Shown piece after piece: positions 42,921-52,157 of a stretch of 64,000 nt of DNA; within the stretch, counting starts at the first letter, position 1, and each line of letters opens with the position of its first letter. The notes under the pieces were generated by a model that was not told the origin of the DNA, did not search any database, and saw only the letters and a program-made list of their open reading frames with translations. The DNA comes from Robertkochia solimangrovi (lineage in GTDB: Bacteria > Bacteroidota > Bacteroidia > Flavobacteriales > Flavobacteriaceae), in the NCBI RefSeq assembly GCF_007279655.1, contig NZ_QKWN01000009.1, forward strand, positions 62,001 to 126,000, read 5' to 3'. The translations under genes were made by a program, and so were the position numbers.

Positions 42921-44471
42921 ATGAAAACTATAAAACTAATAGCAACGACCGCGATGGTATCTTCCCTGATACTCTTTACCGGTTGTAGTGATATCGTGGA
43001 CCTCGACCCGGATGGATCGATAACAACCGATCTTGCCTTATCCACCGTTGAAGGATTGGAAGGTTCGATATTGGGTGTGTACGAAAGAGGAAGGAGTCCG
43101 TATGAAAGCAACGACCTGTGTATGTATCGTACTGCAGGAACCGATATAATTATGGGAGGAACGAATCTTTCCGATCAGGCGATCGCAAGGGCGTTGTCTT
43201 CCTATGATTTCGAGCTCAGCCCGGATAATCAGGGAGTTCTCGATGTTTGGAACGCATATTATACCGCCTTGAATCGTGCGAACATTATTATTAAGAACGT
43301 AGATAGCGCCAGTGATGTTAATCCGGATGATGCAAACCAGGTGAGAAGGATCAATACGGTGAAAGGAGAAGCGTATTTTTTCCGGGCCTATTTTCACTTC
43401 AACCTGATCAAGCGTTGGGATAATATCGTTCTGGTGATGGATGCCCCTGAAGTGGTTTCCAATGAGGCGGAACTTGCCGATCCGGCGGAGGTATGGGCAG
43501 CCATCGTATCCGATCTTGAAACCGCCATCCCTTTATTACCTTCCACCGTGAATAGTAATGGCCGGGTTTCCAAAGCGGTCGCCAGACATATGTTCTCCAA
43601 AGTACTGATGTGGCTGGGTCGCTATGATGAAGCTGCCGCACAGGCAGATCAGGTCATCAACGACGGAAACTATATGCTGGAACCCCTGGATGTGATCTTC
43701 AGTACGCAGCACGAAGAGAATAGAGAGATCCTGCTCGCATGGCAGTTCGATCAAAGTGATGTAGACCATCCTTCCAGAACTTGCCAACAATATTTCCCTT
43801 TATATGATCGGGTGAATGGAGTGGCAAGAACCTTCGATCAGGGTGGAAGACCCTGGGCAAGACTGGCACCCAACTCCTATTATTTTACGCTTTTCGATGA
43901 GGCCGATGGCCGCCTCGATGCCTGGCACAAACGATTCTGGTATTATGATGATGCAGAGAACCTGCCTGCCGGTGTAAACCTGGGTGATGTGGTAACTACC
44001 GAGAATATTTCCGGAGGAGTGAACCCGTTGTATATAACGCCGACTACGGCTAAATATCAGGAAGACGGATACCTCGGAAGACAGCTCGGGGATGCTCAGG
44101 GGTATAAGAATGTTATTCAATACCGGCTTTCAGAAGCATATCTGGTAGCCGCTGAAGCGAATATGAGAGGCTCCGGGGGAGAAGCAAAAGCACTGACCTA
44201 TATCAATGTGCTTAGACAAAGGGCTTATGGCGACAGCAGTCATAATCTGACTTCCCTGAACCAGGATATTTTTCTCGAAGAACATGCCCGGGAACTCGGA
44301 CATGAAGGACATCGTTGGGATCTACTGAAACGTCTGGGAGTACTCGTGGAACGGGTTCGGGAATACAATCCGGATGCAGGTTTGAATATTCAGGATTTCC
44401 ATGTGCGCTGGCCGATACCAAGATCCTTTGTCAGTCTTACGGGAGTGGCACAGAATCCCAGCTATAACTAA
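42921..44471 (+). CDS. SusD-like nutrient-binding lipoprotein
   Basis: 516 residues from MKTIKLIATTAM; lipobox LILFTGCSD. TPR-like helical RagB/SusD fold with EAYFFRAYFHFNLIKRWDNIVLV and the C-terminal SusD block (YRLSEAYLVAAEANMRG...EALTYINVLRQRAYG; FLEEHARELGHEGHRWDLLKRLG). It forms the lid of the SusC pore and binds the glycan. The start 23 bp after the SusC stop is chosen because it gives the lipoprotein signal; a start inside SusC would not. Confidence 0.95.
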   Translation: MKTIKLIATTAMVSSLILFTGCSDIVDLDPDGSITTDLALSTVEGLEGSILGVYERGRSPYESNDLCMYRTAGTDIIMGGTNLSDQAIARALSSYDFELSPDNQGVLDVWNAYYTALNRANIIIKNVDSASDVNPDDANQVRRINTVKGEAYFFRAYFHFNLIKRWDNIVLVMDAPEVVSNEAELADPAEVWAAIVSDLETAIPLLPSTVNSNGRVSKAVARHMFSKVLMWLGRYDEAAAQADQVINDGNYMLEPLDVIFSTQHEENREILLAWQFDQSDVDHPSRTCQQYFPLYDRVNGVARTFDQGGRPWARLAPNSYYFTLFDEADGRLDAWHKRFWYYDDAENLPAGVNLGDVVTTENISGGVNPLYITPTTAKYQEDGYLGRQLGDAQGYKNVIQYRLSEAYLVAAEANMRGSGGEAKALTYINVLRQRAYGDSSHNLTSLNQDIFLEEHARELGHEGHRWDLLKRLGVLVERVREYNPDAGLNIQDFHVRWPIPRSFVSLTGVAQNPSYN

Positions 44472-44492
44472 AACCAACTAAAAAACAGAACA

Positions 44493-46493
44493 ATGAATAG
44501 ATTACTGATTACTATAAGTACATTGTGTTTCTCACTTATCCTGTTAATGTTGGGTGGGTGTAAGAATGATGATGACTTTACAGAGGTTTCGATCGGCGAT
44601 ATCAATCCGAATCCGGCATTTACCGGGGATCTGGTTACCGTCACCGGATCGAATTTTCAAAGTGTACAGTTCGTTTTCGTAGGTGAAAAAGATGTAGCCT
44701 ATACGCTGGAGAATGATGTGATATCCTTCTATGTGCCTGAAGAATCCCCGGCAGGGGATCTCGATCTGACCTTGGTCATGGCCGATAATTATAGAGTGCG
44801 GTCGAAGATCATGGTAGAACAAAAACCGATCCCGTTGATCCGAAGAATAAGTCCATCGGCAGTAGGTCCCGGAAATGAGGTTACCATTGCAGGGGTGAGC
44901 CTGGATAATAATACATCGGTTCTCATCGGAGGAATGCCGGCTACGATTTCATCCAATAACGGATCAGAGATGAAGGTGGTGGTTCCGACCGGATTAACCC
45001 CTTATCAGCAGGCAGAGATCGAGATCACTACCGATTTTGGGATGGCGGTTTCTGAATCCATATTCTTTGCGGGAGATAATCTTCTGCCGAACGGGGAATT
45101 GGAAGATGGTGCGGGAGATGACTTTACCAGTTGGGAAAAACTCAATGGAGGCGACGGTATGACTGCCGTTACCGGAGATGCCGCTTATTATAATCGTTCT
45201 ATACGCGTAGTAGGGGCCGCTTCAGATGCCTGGAGAACACAGTTTGCCTCCCAGCACCTTCCGCTGGTACCCGGCACTACCTATACCCTGATGCTTTGGG
45301 CGAAAGGAGAACAGGACGGAGCGATCATGCGAACATCTGTATCTCAATACCCGGAAGATTATTTCTATGGCGATGATACCGAGCTGAGCACCGAATGGGC
45401 GCAGTATTCATGGACCTTCACCGCACAGGAATTACCGAACGGTAGTAGGATCGTTCTCGATATGGGACACACAAATGTTCCTTTTGTGATCGATAATATA
45501 ACGCTGGTAGAAGGAGAAGGTGGTTCGACAGGAGCGGCAGAATTATTGCCCGACGGAAGTTTTGAAAACGGTGTGTATCCGAACGGTAGTCCGGATGGTG
45601 TCGCCAGCTGGCAGGTACTCAACGGAGACATTCAGATCACTTCGGTCGATCCGTATTGCGGGTCTCAGGCCATAGTGGCGGTTGGAGCAGGCGCGAATCC
45701 GTGGGATACGCAATTAGCCGCTGACGGAATTATACTGGAAGAGGATAAGATGTATGAAGTGCAGTTCGCTGCAAAAGCCGAAGGCGAAGGCGGGATCATG
45801 CGGATGTCGATGTCGCGTTGGGCGAGTGGACAATCGGATGATTACTTCTATAGTCCGGATATCAATCTGACCACCGACTGGACCATTTATTCCTTTGTAG
45901 TAACGGCCGGAGCTACTTCCACCGGGGATCATAACATCGTATTGGATATGGGAGCTTCTGCTCAAACCATTCATGTGGATGCCATAAGTGTTAAGGAATA
46001 TGTTCCGCAGGTAAATATCCTGCCGGACGGCGGATTTGAAAATGGAATTTATCCGAACAGCACTCCTGACGGAGTAGCCACGTGGCAACAATTGAACGGA
46101 GATATTCAGGTGACTACTTCAGAGGTTTATGAAGGTAGCAATGCAATGGTAGCTGTTGGTGCCGGAGGTAACCCCTGGGATACCCAGATGGCAGCAGACG
46201 GAGTGACCCTTGAAGAAGGGAAACAGTACAAGATCAGTATGTGGGCGAAAGCAGCCGGCGAAGATGGAGTGATGAGGGTGTCTATTTCCCGTTGGGCAAG
46301 TGGGCAGTCGGATGATTATTTCTACGGACATGACGTTACCATTGCACAGGATTGGACGTATTATGCATGGACCTTCACAGCAGGGACAACTTCTACGGGT
46401 ACCCATAATGTAGTGTTAGATATGGGAACCACCACACAGACCTTCTATATCGATAATGTGACACTGTCGGAATTACCCGATCCGTGTGATTGA
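44493..46493 (+). CDS. Surface glycan-binding lipoprotein: two IPT/TIG plus three CBM4/9-like domains
   Basis: 666 residues; lipobox LMLGGC. Two IPT/TIG Ig-like domains (about 33-110 and 115-190: INPNPAFTGDLVTVTGSNF; ISPSAVGPGNEVTIAGVSL) serve as a spacer. Then three beta-sandwich CBM4/9-like modules at about 195-345, 350-505 and 508-660. The last two are very similar (both have NPWDTQ, SRWASGQSDDYFY and LDMG motifs), showing a recent internal duplication; the first is more diverged. Position after SusD marks it as the locus' surface glycan-binding protein, probably for xylan. Confidence 0.85.
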   Translation: MNRLLITISTLCFSLILLMLGGCKNDDDFTEVSIGDINPNPAFTGDLVTVTGSNFQSVQFVFVGEKDVAYTLENDVISFYVPEESPAGDLDLTLVMADNYRVRSKIMVEQKPIPLIRRISPSAVGPGNEVTIAGVSLDNNTSVLIGGMPATISSNNGSEMKVVVPTGLTPYQQAEIEITTDFGMAVSESIFFAGDNLLPNGELEDGAGDDFTSWEKLNGGDGMTAVTGDAAYYNRSIRVVGAASDAWRTQFASQHLPLVPGTTYTLMLWAKGEQDGAIMRTSVSQYPEDYFYGDDTELSTEWAQYSWTFTAQELPNGSRIVLDMGHTNVPFVIDNITLVEGEGGSTGAAELLPDGSFENGVYPNGSPDGVASWQVLNGDIQITSVDPYCGSQAIVAVGAGANPWDTQLAADGIILEEDKMYEVQFAAKAEGEGGIMRMSMSRWASGQSDDYFYSPDINLTTDWTIYSFVVTAGATSTGDHNIVLDMGASAQTIHVDAISVKEYVPQVNILPDGGFENGIYPNSTPDGVATWQQLNGDIQVTTSEVYEGSNAMVAVGAGGNPWDTQMAADGVTLEEGKQYKISMWAKAAGEDGVMRVSISRWASGQSDDYFYGHDVTIAQDWTYYAWTFTAGTTSTGTHNVVLDMGTTTQTFYIDNVTLSELPDPCD

Positions 46494-46546
46494 TGAAGCT
46501 TATTAGTTCTTATATAAAGTTAGTTGTAAACAAGTAGTTAAAAAGG

Positions 46547-46576
46547 AATCGCCCGGGTTGACCGGGCGATTTTATT
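46547..46576 (+). terminator. Terminator of the SusCD operon
   Basis: Stem AATCGCCCGG-GTTGA-CCGGGCGATT followed by TTATTTT, 50 bp after the last gene of the operon. Confidence 0.85.
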
Positions 46577-46646
46577 TTGATATATGACCTGATGAATTTG
46601 TTTAGAGGTTGTGCAGCATTTTCAGCTCTGAACAATAACCAGCTAA

Positions 46647-47822
46647 TCAGGGTTCTATTCCGCTTAAACCGTTGATAAGTCCGCGGTGTGCTAATTTGGT
46701 CTCAAAGTCATGATTATAGAGCAATGGCCAGTCACTGTTATTTTTATAGAGCCAGCTATCCTTATCCCGGAATCCCCAAACAGTGATTCCCCATTGCTGC
46801 GCCTGAGGTACTGAATTGGAATAATAGTAGGCAACCCGCTGATATTGCGTTTCCTGTTCCATAGCCCTTGCTTCATTTAATTCAGAGATATCCTCCGAAT
46901 AGTTCACTTTTACATCCAGCTCGGAAATATGCACCAGCAATCCTGTGTTGGCGACCTCCTGGATTGCGGTTTCCAGGTCTGAAGTAGGCCAGTCATGGTT
47001 TAGGTGCATTTGCATACCAATGCCGTCAATAGGAATTTCATTTTCTATAAAATCGTTTGCCATATTGATGATCTGACTTCTTTTTGAAGGTTCTCCGGCG
47101 ATATTGTAATCATTATAAAATAAGGCTACATCAGGATCAGCTTCCCGGGCCCATTGAAAACATTTAGCGACATAATCCGCTCCTAATCGGGTTCGGAAGA
47201 TCGAAGAGGTTCCTTCAGAAGTGAAGGCTTCATTGACCACATCCCAGCTGGCAACGACACTTACTTCCGTACCGTCAACCGTCATTTTTTCCGTTGCGAA
47301 ATGGGAAACGGTGGCTTTGATATAATTTTCCACCTGAGTGCTGAATTCTTCATCCGTGCCTGAAAAGTTGGCGAGCCAGTCGGGAATTGAACTATGCCAG
47401 ACCAGTGTATGGCCGTGCACTCTCATATCGTTCTCTTTGGCCCAGGCTACGATCGCATCGCCATCACTGAAATCATAGGTGTCAGCCCCGGTGAACATAT
47501 TTCGCATCTTCATATCGTTTTCCGCGGTAATACTATTAAATTCAGATTGGAAGATGCTTTTCATGGTGCTATTGTCCGTGCTGCTACTGGCGATTTTTGC
47601 AGCAGAGATCACATTTCCGAAGTGAAACCCAGCTACCTCTTTGAGGTTTTGTGTAGCATCGTAAGTTAACGGATCCCCGGAATCACCTCCATTGTCATTT
47701 CCGTCATCGTCTTCACCGATGCTGTCTACCGGTCCGCCGATCTTTTTTCCATCACTGCCGTCATCCCCTGAGCTGCAGGAAATCAGCAGTATATAAATCA
47801 GTAAGGCTGTAATTTGTTTCAT
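46647..47822 (-). CDS. GH10 endo-1,4-beta-xylanase lipoprotein
   Basis: 391 residues. Lipobox LLISCSS followed by a Gly/Asp-rich linker that would hold it off the surface, then a (beta/alpha)8 GH10 domain: GHTLVWHSSIPDWL, acid/base Glu in SWDVVNEAFTSEG, nucleophile Glu in LLVHISELDVKVNY, closing WGITVWGFRDKDSWL. It cuts the xylan backbone at the surface to feed SusCD. No inserted carbohydrate-binding domain. It heads toward the SusCD terminator and may follow uxuA in the leftward transcript. Confidence 0.93.
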   Translation of the reverse strand: MKQITALLIYILLISCSSGDDGSDGKKIGGPVDSIGEDDDGNDNGGDSGDPLTYDATQNLKEVAGFHFGNVISAAKIASSSTDNSTMKSIFQSEFNSITAENDMKMRNMFTGADTYDFSDGDAIVAWAKENDMRVHGHTLVWHSSIPDWLANFSGTDEEFSTQVENYIKATVSHFATEKMTVDGTEVSVVASWDVVNEAFTSEGTSSIFRTRLGADYVAKCFQWAREADPDVALFYNDYNIAGEPSKRSQIINMANDFIENEIPIDGIGMQMHLNHDWPTSDLETAIQEVANTGLLVHISELDVKVNYSEDISELNEARAMEQETQYQRVAYYYSNSVPQAQQWGITVWGFRDKDSWLYKNNSDWPLLYNHDFETKLAHRGLINGLSGIEP

Positions 47823-47866
47823 TTTTTAAAGTTTAAGTGTGTGATATTTATAGTGTGTAGTTTTTG

Positions 47867-49033
47867 CTAGTTTTCTTTGAGTTTGTAGATAATTCCCTTT
47901 TCCAGACCTCTTAATTCTGCGAGTCCTTTCATTCTTCCGATGAGTGAATATCCCGGATACTGTTCGCCCTGGAGTTCCGCACTGTGCAGGAAACCGTGAT
48001 CAGGACGCATGGGCAGCGAACTACCCCTGACTTGCATGATTTCGATGATTCTTTCAACGATCCTTTCCATCGGATTGTCACCGTTAAGATGTTCTGATTC
48101 TCGGAATACCGCTTCGTTCTCCCGGATCACGTTTCTCAGATGTAAAAAATGAATCCGGTGTGCATGGGTGTCCAGGATCTCCAGCAGATCATTGGAAGGC
48201 AGTGCTCCCAGCGACCCTGTACAATAACAAAGTCCGTTCGCTGTTTGTGGAACCGAGCTGAATATGGCACTAAGGTCATCCGCTGATGATACTACTCTGG
48301 GAAGTCCCAGTACTGAAAACGGTGGGTCATCCGGATGGATAGCAAGCTTGAGATCCAGAGAGGTGGCAACTGGTGCTATTTTGCTTAAAAAATAGATCAG
48401 ATGCTCTCTCAGTTGAGAGTCGTCAATATTTTGGTAGCTTTCAAGTAATTGCAATACCTGTTCCGGGGTGAAATTCTCTTTACTTCCGGGTAGGCCTAAA
48501 AGTACATTTCTGAAGAGAGTTTCACGTTCTTCTTCATGAAGGGAATCCCCATAGGCTTTAGCTTTTTCAATTTCTTCTGCAGTGAATTCGGAGGCCGCTC
48601 CCGGTCGCTTTAGTAAAAACAGATCAAAATAGAGGAAGGCCCATTGATTGTATAAAAGCGCCCGGGTGCCGTCGGAATTCCGATAGGACTGCTCGGTACG
48701 AACCCAATCGAGAACAGGCATGAAATTGTAGGTGATCACCCTGATGTTACAGGCTGCCAGATGCTGCAGACTTTCGATGTAATTCTCGATCAGGGCGTCT
48801 CTGGTGGGTAAACCTTTTTTGATATCTTCATGTATGGGTAAACTTTCCACGACGGTCCATTCCAGTCCTGCATTTCGGATGGTCTCTTGTCGGTTTCGTA
48901 TCGCTTCCAAAGTCCAGATTTCGCCTACCGGTATCTCATGCAGAGCGGTTACAATTCCGCTTATTCCACATTGACGAAGGTCCTCGAGTTTTATCGCATC
49001 ACCGGGTCCGAACCATCGCATTGTTTGTTCCAT
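47867..49033 (-). CDS. uxuA: Mannonate dehydratase
   Basis: About 388 residues, the size of UxuA. Starts MEQTMRWFGPGDAIKLEDLRQCGISGIVTALHEIPVG, a family hallmark; further marks are VVESLPIHEDIK, KLAIHPDDPPFSVLGLPR, FLHLRNV and LPMRPDHGFLH with the metal-ligand His/Cys/Asp residues. Converts D-mannonate to 2-keto-3-deoxygluconate. Longer in-frame starts up to 49081 overlap the upstream gene; the ATG at 49033 gives the usual N-terminus. Forms an operon with the SDR and GH67 for glucuronate released from xylan. Confidence 0.93.
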   Translation of the reverse strand: MEQTMRWFGPGDAIKLEDLRQCGISGIVTALHEIPVGEIWTLEAIRNRQETIRNAGLEWTVVESLPIHEDIKKGLPTRDALIENYIESLQHLAACNIRVITYNFMPVLDWVRTEQSYRNSDGTRALLYNQWAFLYFDLFLLKRPGAASEFTAEEIEKAKAYGDSLHEEERETLFRNVLLGLPGSKENFTPEQVLQLLESYQNIDDSQLREHLIYFLSKIAPVATSLDLKLAIHPDDPPFSVLGLPRVVSSADDLSAIFSSVPQTANGLCYCTGSLGALPSNDLLEILDTHAHRIHFLHLRNVIRENEAVFRESEHLNGDNPMERIVERIIEIMQVRGSSLPMRPDHGFLHSAELQGEQYPGYSLIGRMKGLAELRGLEKGIIYKLKEN

Positions 49034-49052
49034 CTGAATCATATCCCTGTAT

Positions 49053-49796
49053 TTAAAATCCGATACTGTTGCCGCCATCAATAGCTAACACGACGCCGGT
49101 GGTGAATTTGGAGGCTTCACTGGCCAGGAAGTATACACTTTCTGCGATGTCCTCGGGTTCTCCCAATTTTCCCATAGGTGTACGTGACAAAACCTTTTGC
49201 TTTCGTTCCGGGTCATTGTTAAGCGCTTTGGATGACATGTTGGTTCTGATAAATCCGGGAGCTACGCAATTTACACGAATTCCATAGTTGGCAAGATCGA
49301 CGGCCATGGCACGGGTCATTCCTTCGATAGCCGTTTTACTGGCTGAATAGGCCACTACTTTTGGTAATCCGTACTGCGCGGCCATCGAGCTGATATTGAT
49401 AATGGAACCACCTCCTTGTTCTTTCATGATCTGAGCAACTTCACGACTTACGGAAAATACGCTGAGGACATTGGTATGCAGGATACTTGCAAATTCGGAA
49501 TCGGTAACTTCAAGCAGCTCCTTTTTCATATTGATTCCGGCATTGTTTACCAGTATGTCTATCTTTCCTTCGTTGTCAGCAATTTCTTTTATCATTCCCG
49601 GGATACCCTCCAGATCGTTGAGGTCGTGAATATAGGGTATAGCATTTTCGCCAAGTGTTCTGCAGGCTTCCTTTGTTTTTTCAGGATTCCTGCCGATGAT
49701 ATAGGTCTTTATTCCTGAGTCACAGAATTTTTTGGCAGTGGCATATCCCAGACCGGCATTTCCTCCGGTTACAATAGCGATCTTTTGATTCATCAT
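49053..49796 (-). CDS. SDR oxidoreductase, probable D-fructuronate reductase
   Basis: 247 residues from MMNQKIAIVTGGNAGLG. Classical SDR: TGGNAGLG cofactor motif, NNAG, IINISSM, active-site YSASK, and PGFIRTNM. Usual assignment for SDRs in this position, between uxuA and GH67, is reduction of fructuronate to mannonate in place of the long-chain UxuB; the specificity itself is inference. The gene starts 14 bp before the GH67 end, so the frames overlap slightly or are tightly coupled. Confidence 0.8.
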   Translation of the reverse strand: MMNQKIAIVTGGNAGLGYATAKKFCDSGIKTYIIGRNPEKTKEACRTLGENAIPYIHDLNDLEGIPGMIKEIADNEGKIDILVNNAGINMKKELLEVTDSEFASILHTNVLSVFSVSREVAQIMKEQGGGSIINISSMAAQYGLPKVVAYSASKTAIEGMTRAMAVDLANYGIRVNCVAPGFIRTNMSSKALNNDPERKQKVLSRTPMGKLGEPEDIAESVYFLASEASKFTTGVVLAIDGGNSIGF

Positions 49797-49809
49797 CACA
49801 TATATTGAG

Positions 49810-51969
49810 TTAATTCCATTTCGGACGTATGCCCGGTGCATATGGAAATTCTAACGATTTATAATAGTTTAAGTCATGTTCAGGTGTTCCCATTACTTCT
49901 GGAAAAGGTCTATGAGAAAATTTTTGAAAGTAGGTCATACAGGCATCCCGCCACCAGCATGCCTCCTTATATTGGATCTCCAATAGCATGGAGACCTCGT
50001 TAAATTCCGGTTCCGGAACATATTTCTTTTGATCTTGCCATAATTTATTCAGGTTGGCAACTTCATCTACACCTTCCTGATAGGTAATTCCCAGTGAGTT
50101 CCACAGGGTTTCTCCATTTTTCATCTTATAGTTCCAGGGCACATGATGAAACCATAATAAGAGCTCCTCAGGACAGGTTTTAATATCGTTATATAAGGAA
50201 GCGATTTCCTGAGCATATTGTGAGGTGGCATTACTTCCTTTGGAAGAACGATCGAAACCGAGGCCTGTACTATCCGCTTTGTGATAGTATACAGAGTTCC
50301 AGTCATCACGTGACATTTGATCGATCCATGGACCTGGCCCGTAATGATGACCTGCATTCATGATATGATGAAGTCCTAACGGGGTCATATATTTTACCAC
50401 GGTTTCTCTGGTCTGCAGCAGGGCAGGGGTCATAGCATCAAGGAAAGCGGGCTCCTGTGAGTAGGTAAGGGCAAGCCACTCTCTCGCTATGGTTGCCGAA
50501 TCGAGATAGGGATCCCATGCAAGTCTGCCGAATCCATACCAGTTGGCCTGAGCGAAAGGATGACCGGTCCAGTTGATATCGCTTCCGATATTCGATACAC
50601 CTGCCATACCGGTAAGTGCATTGCCGAACATTGAACCATCGGTAACTTTGGACACCGTACTTCCCGAACCCTGACGGTAGGTGTCAGCGTCGAGTGTTTC
50701 TTCGAATAATTTTGGAAGGAACACCAGGTGGGTGCTGAATCCCAGATATTCCTGGGTGATCTGAAATTCGGGCATCATATTGGTTTTTGGCATGGCTCCG
50801 AACATCGGATGAAAGGGTTCTCTGGGCTGGAAATCTATCGGTCCGTTCTTTACTTGCAGAAGGACATTTTTTCTGAACGTCCCATCGAGCGGAACGAACT
50901 CGCTGAAAGCTTGTTTAGCACGATCATCACGGTCATGTTCTGAATATACGAAGGCACGCCACATGACGATACCTCCATGTGGGGCTAAGGCATCGGCCAG
51001 CATGTTAGCACCTTCGGCATGGGTTCTGCCATAATTTTGCGGACCGGGTTGCCCTTCTGAGTTGGCTTTTACAAGAAAACCTCCAAAATCAGGGATCAGC
51101 TTATAGAGCTCATCGCATTTATCGGCCCACCATTTTTTAACCGCTGGATCCAAAGGATCCGCAGTCTGAAGATTTCCAATTTCCATAGGAGCAGAAAATC
51201 GTGCGGTCAGGTATACCCGAATGCCATACGGGCGAAAAATATCCGCAAGGGCTTTAACCTTTTTAATCCAATCAGGAGTCAGTACCAGGGCATTCGCATT
51301 TACATTGGTCAATACGGTGCTGTTAATTCCGATGGATGCATTGGCTCTGGCGTAGTCGGTATACCTGGGGTCTTTATATTCCGGTAGTTTATGCCAGTTC
51401 CAGATCGACGATCCGGCATAACCTCTTTCAACAGTGCGGTCCAGGTTATCCCAGTGATTCAGAATCCGTACTTTAACTTTAGGATTACTGATCTCTTTCA
51501 GGTTTTTGATAATAGCCCCACTCTGTATCCGTTGTAAAAAGCGATACGTTCCATAAAGCAAGCCGGCGTCATCGAGTGCAGTGATCAATACGGTCCGGGA
51601 TCCGGGAAGTATGGCGAAGCCTTCCGGTTTGAGCGAAATATTATTGACATCGAATGCCTGTAGTAATTCCTTATTTAACCGGTCGTAACGTATGATTGTA
51701 AGGGTGGCTGAAGAGGCTTCAGTCATCTCAGGCTGTATAGACAGCATTCCGAAAGCGGCGAGTTCAATCTCGTTTTGAATTACCGCTTTATTTGAAATTT
51801 CAGGATCGATATGGACCTGTTGGAACAGGGTGGTATAGCCGATAGTATTTTCCGTTACCGGCCGATAATCAAACCATAGTCCGTACCCCTGGTCCTGCAT
51901 GCAAAATCCCTTGGAAATTACCAGAAATAATGCAATCATTTTAAAAATATGTGCTTTGGGATTATTCAA
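49810..51969 (-). CDS. GH67 alpha-glucuronidase
   Basis: 719 residues, secreted (signal ending FCMQ). Contains the N-terminal glycohydro_67N domain, the central barrel with NRTVERGYAGSSIWNWHKLP-like segment (LDRTVERGYAGSSIWNWH), the catalytic FGGFLVKANSEGQPGPQNYG (acid Glu) and the family C-terminal helical domain with THLVFLPKLFEETL and DQMSRDDWNSVYYHKAD. It removes 4-O-methyl-glucuronate from the non-reducing end of glucuronoxylo-oligosaccharides. Divergent from GH3 across two operators. Confidence 0.95.
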   Translation of the reverse strand: MNNPKAHIFKMIALFLVISKGFCMQDQGYGLWFDYRPVTENTIGYTTLFQQVHIDPEISNKAVIQNEIELAAFGMLSIQPEMTEASSATLTIIRYDRLNKELLQAFDVNNISLKPEGFAILPGSRTVLITALDDAGLLYGTYRFLQRIQSGAIIKNLKEISNPKVKVRILNHWDNLDRTVERGYAGSSIWNWHKLPEYKDPRYTDYARANASIGINSTVLTNVNANALVLTPDWIKKVKALADIFRPYGIRVYLTARFSAPMEIGNLQTADPLDPAVKKWWADKCDELYKLIPDFGGFLVKANSEGQPGPQNYGRTHAEGANMLADALAPHGGIVMWRAFVYSEHDRDDRAKQAFSEFVPLDGTFRKNVLLQVKNGPIDFQPREPFHPMFGAMPKTNMMPEFQITQEYLGFSTHLVFLPKLFEETLDADTYRQGSGSTVSKVTDGSMFGNALTGMAGVSNIGSDINWTGHPFAQANWYGFGRLAWDPYLDSATIAREWLALTYSQEPAFLDAMTPALLQTRETVVKYMTPLGLHHIMNAGHHYGPGPWIDQMSRDDWNSVYYHKADSTGLGFDRSSKGSNATSQYAQEIASLYNDIKTCPEELLLWFHHVPWNYKMKNGETLWNSLGITYQEGVDEVANLNKLWQDQKKYVPEPEFNEVSMLLEIQYKEACWWRDACMTYFQKFSHRPFPEVMGTPEHDLNYYKSLEFPYAPGIRPKWN

Positions 51970-51991
51970 AATTTATATATTTAATATTAGA

Positions 51992-52003
51992 AATCGATTG
52001 CAA
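51992..52003. promoter_or_regulatory. LacI-type operator, imperfect, before GH67
   Basis: AAATCGATTGCA keeps the core ATCGATTGC of the palindrome. It lies 22 bp upstream of the GH67 start and about 80 bp from the second operator, so a looped repressor is possible. Confidence 0.5.
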
Positions 52004-52080
52004 AACCGATTAAATATTAATAAATAGGTAATTTTAAGCGTAAATTAAATAAAAATTGACCTAACATCAAAATATTTTAC

Positions 52081-52092
52081 GCAATCGATTGC
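52081..52092. promoter_or_regulatory. LacI-type operator GCAATCGATTGC before GH3
   Basis: Perfect copy of the SusC operator, 65 bp before the GH3 start, followed by GTATATTGAG, which may be the -7 region. Confidence 0.75.
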
Positions 52093-52157
52093 ATTTATTT
52101 TTTTTCGTATATTGAGTTCCGTTGAACATTATACTTTAAACTTAAAACCAACCCGTA

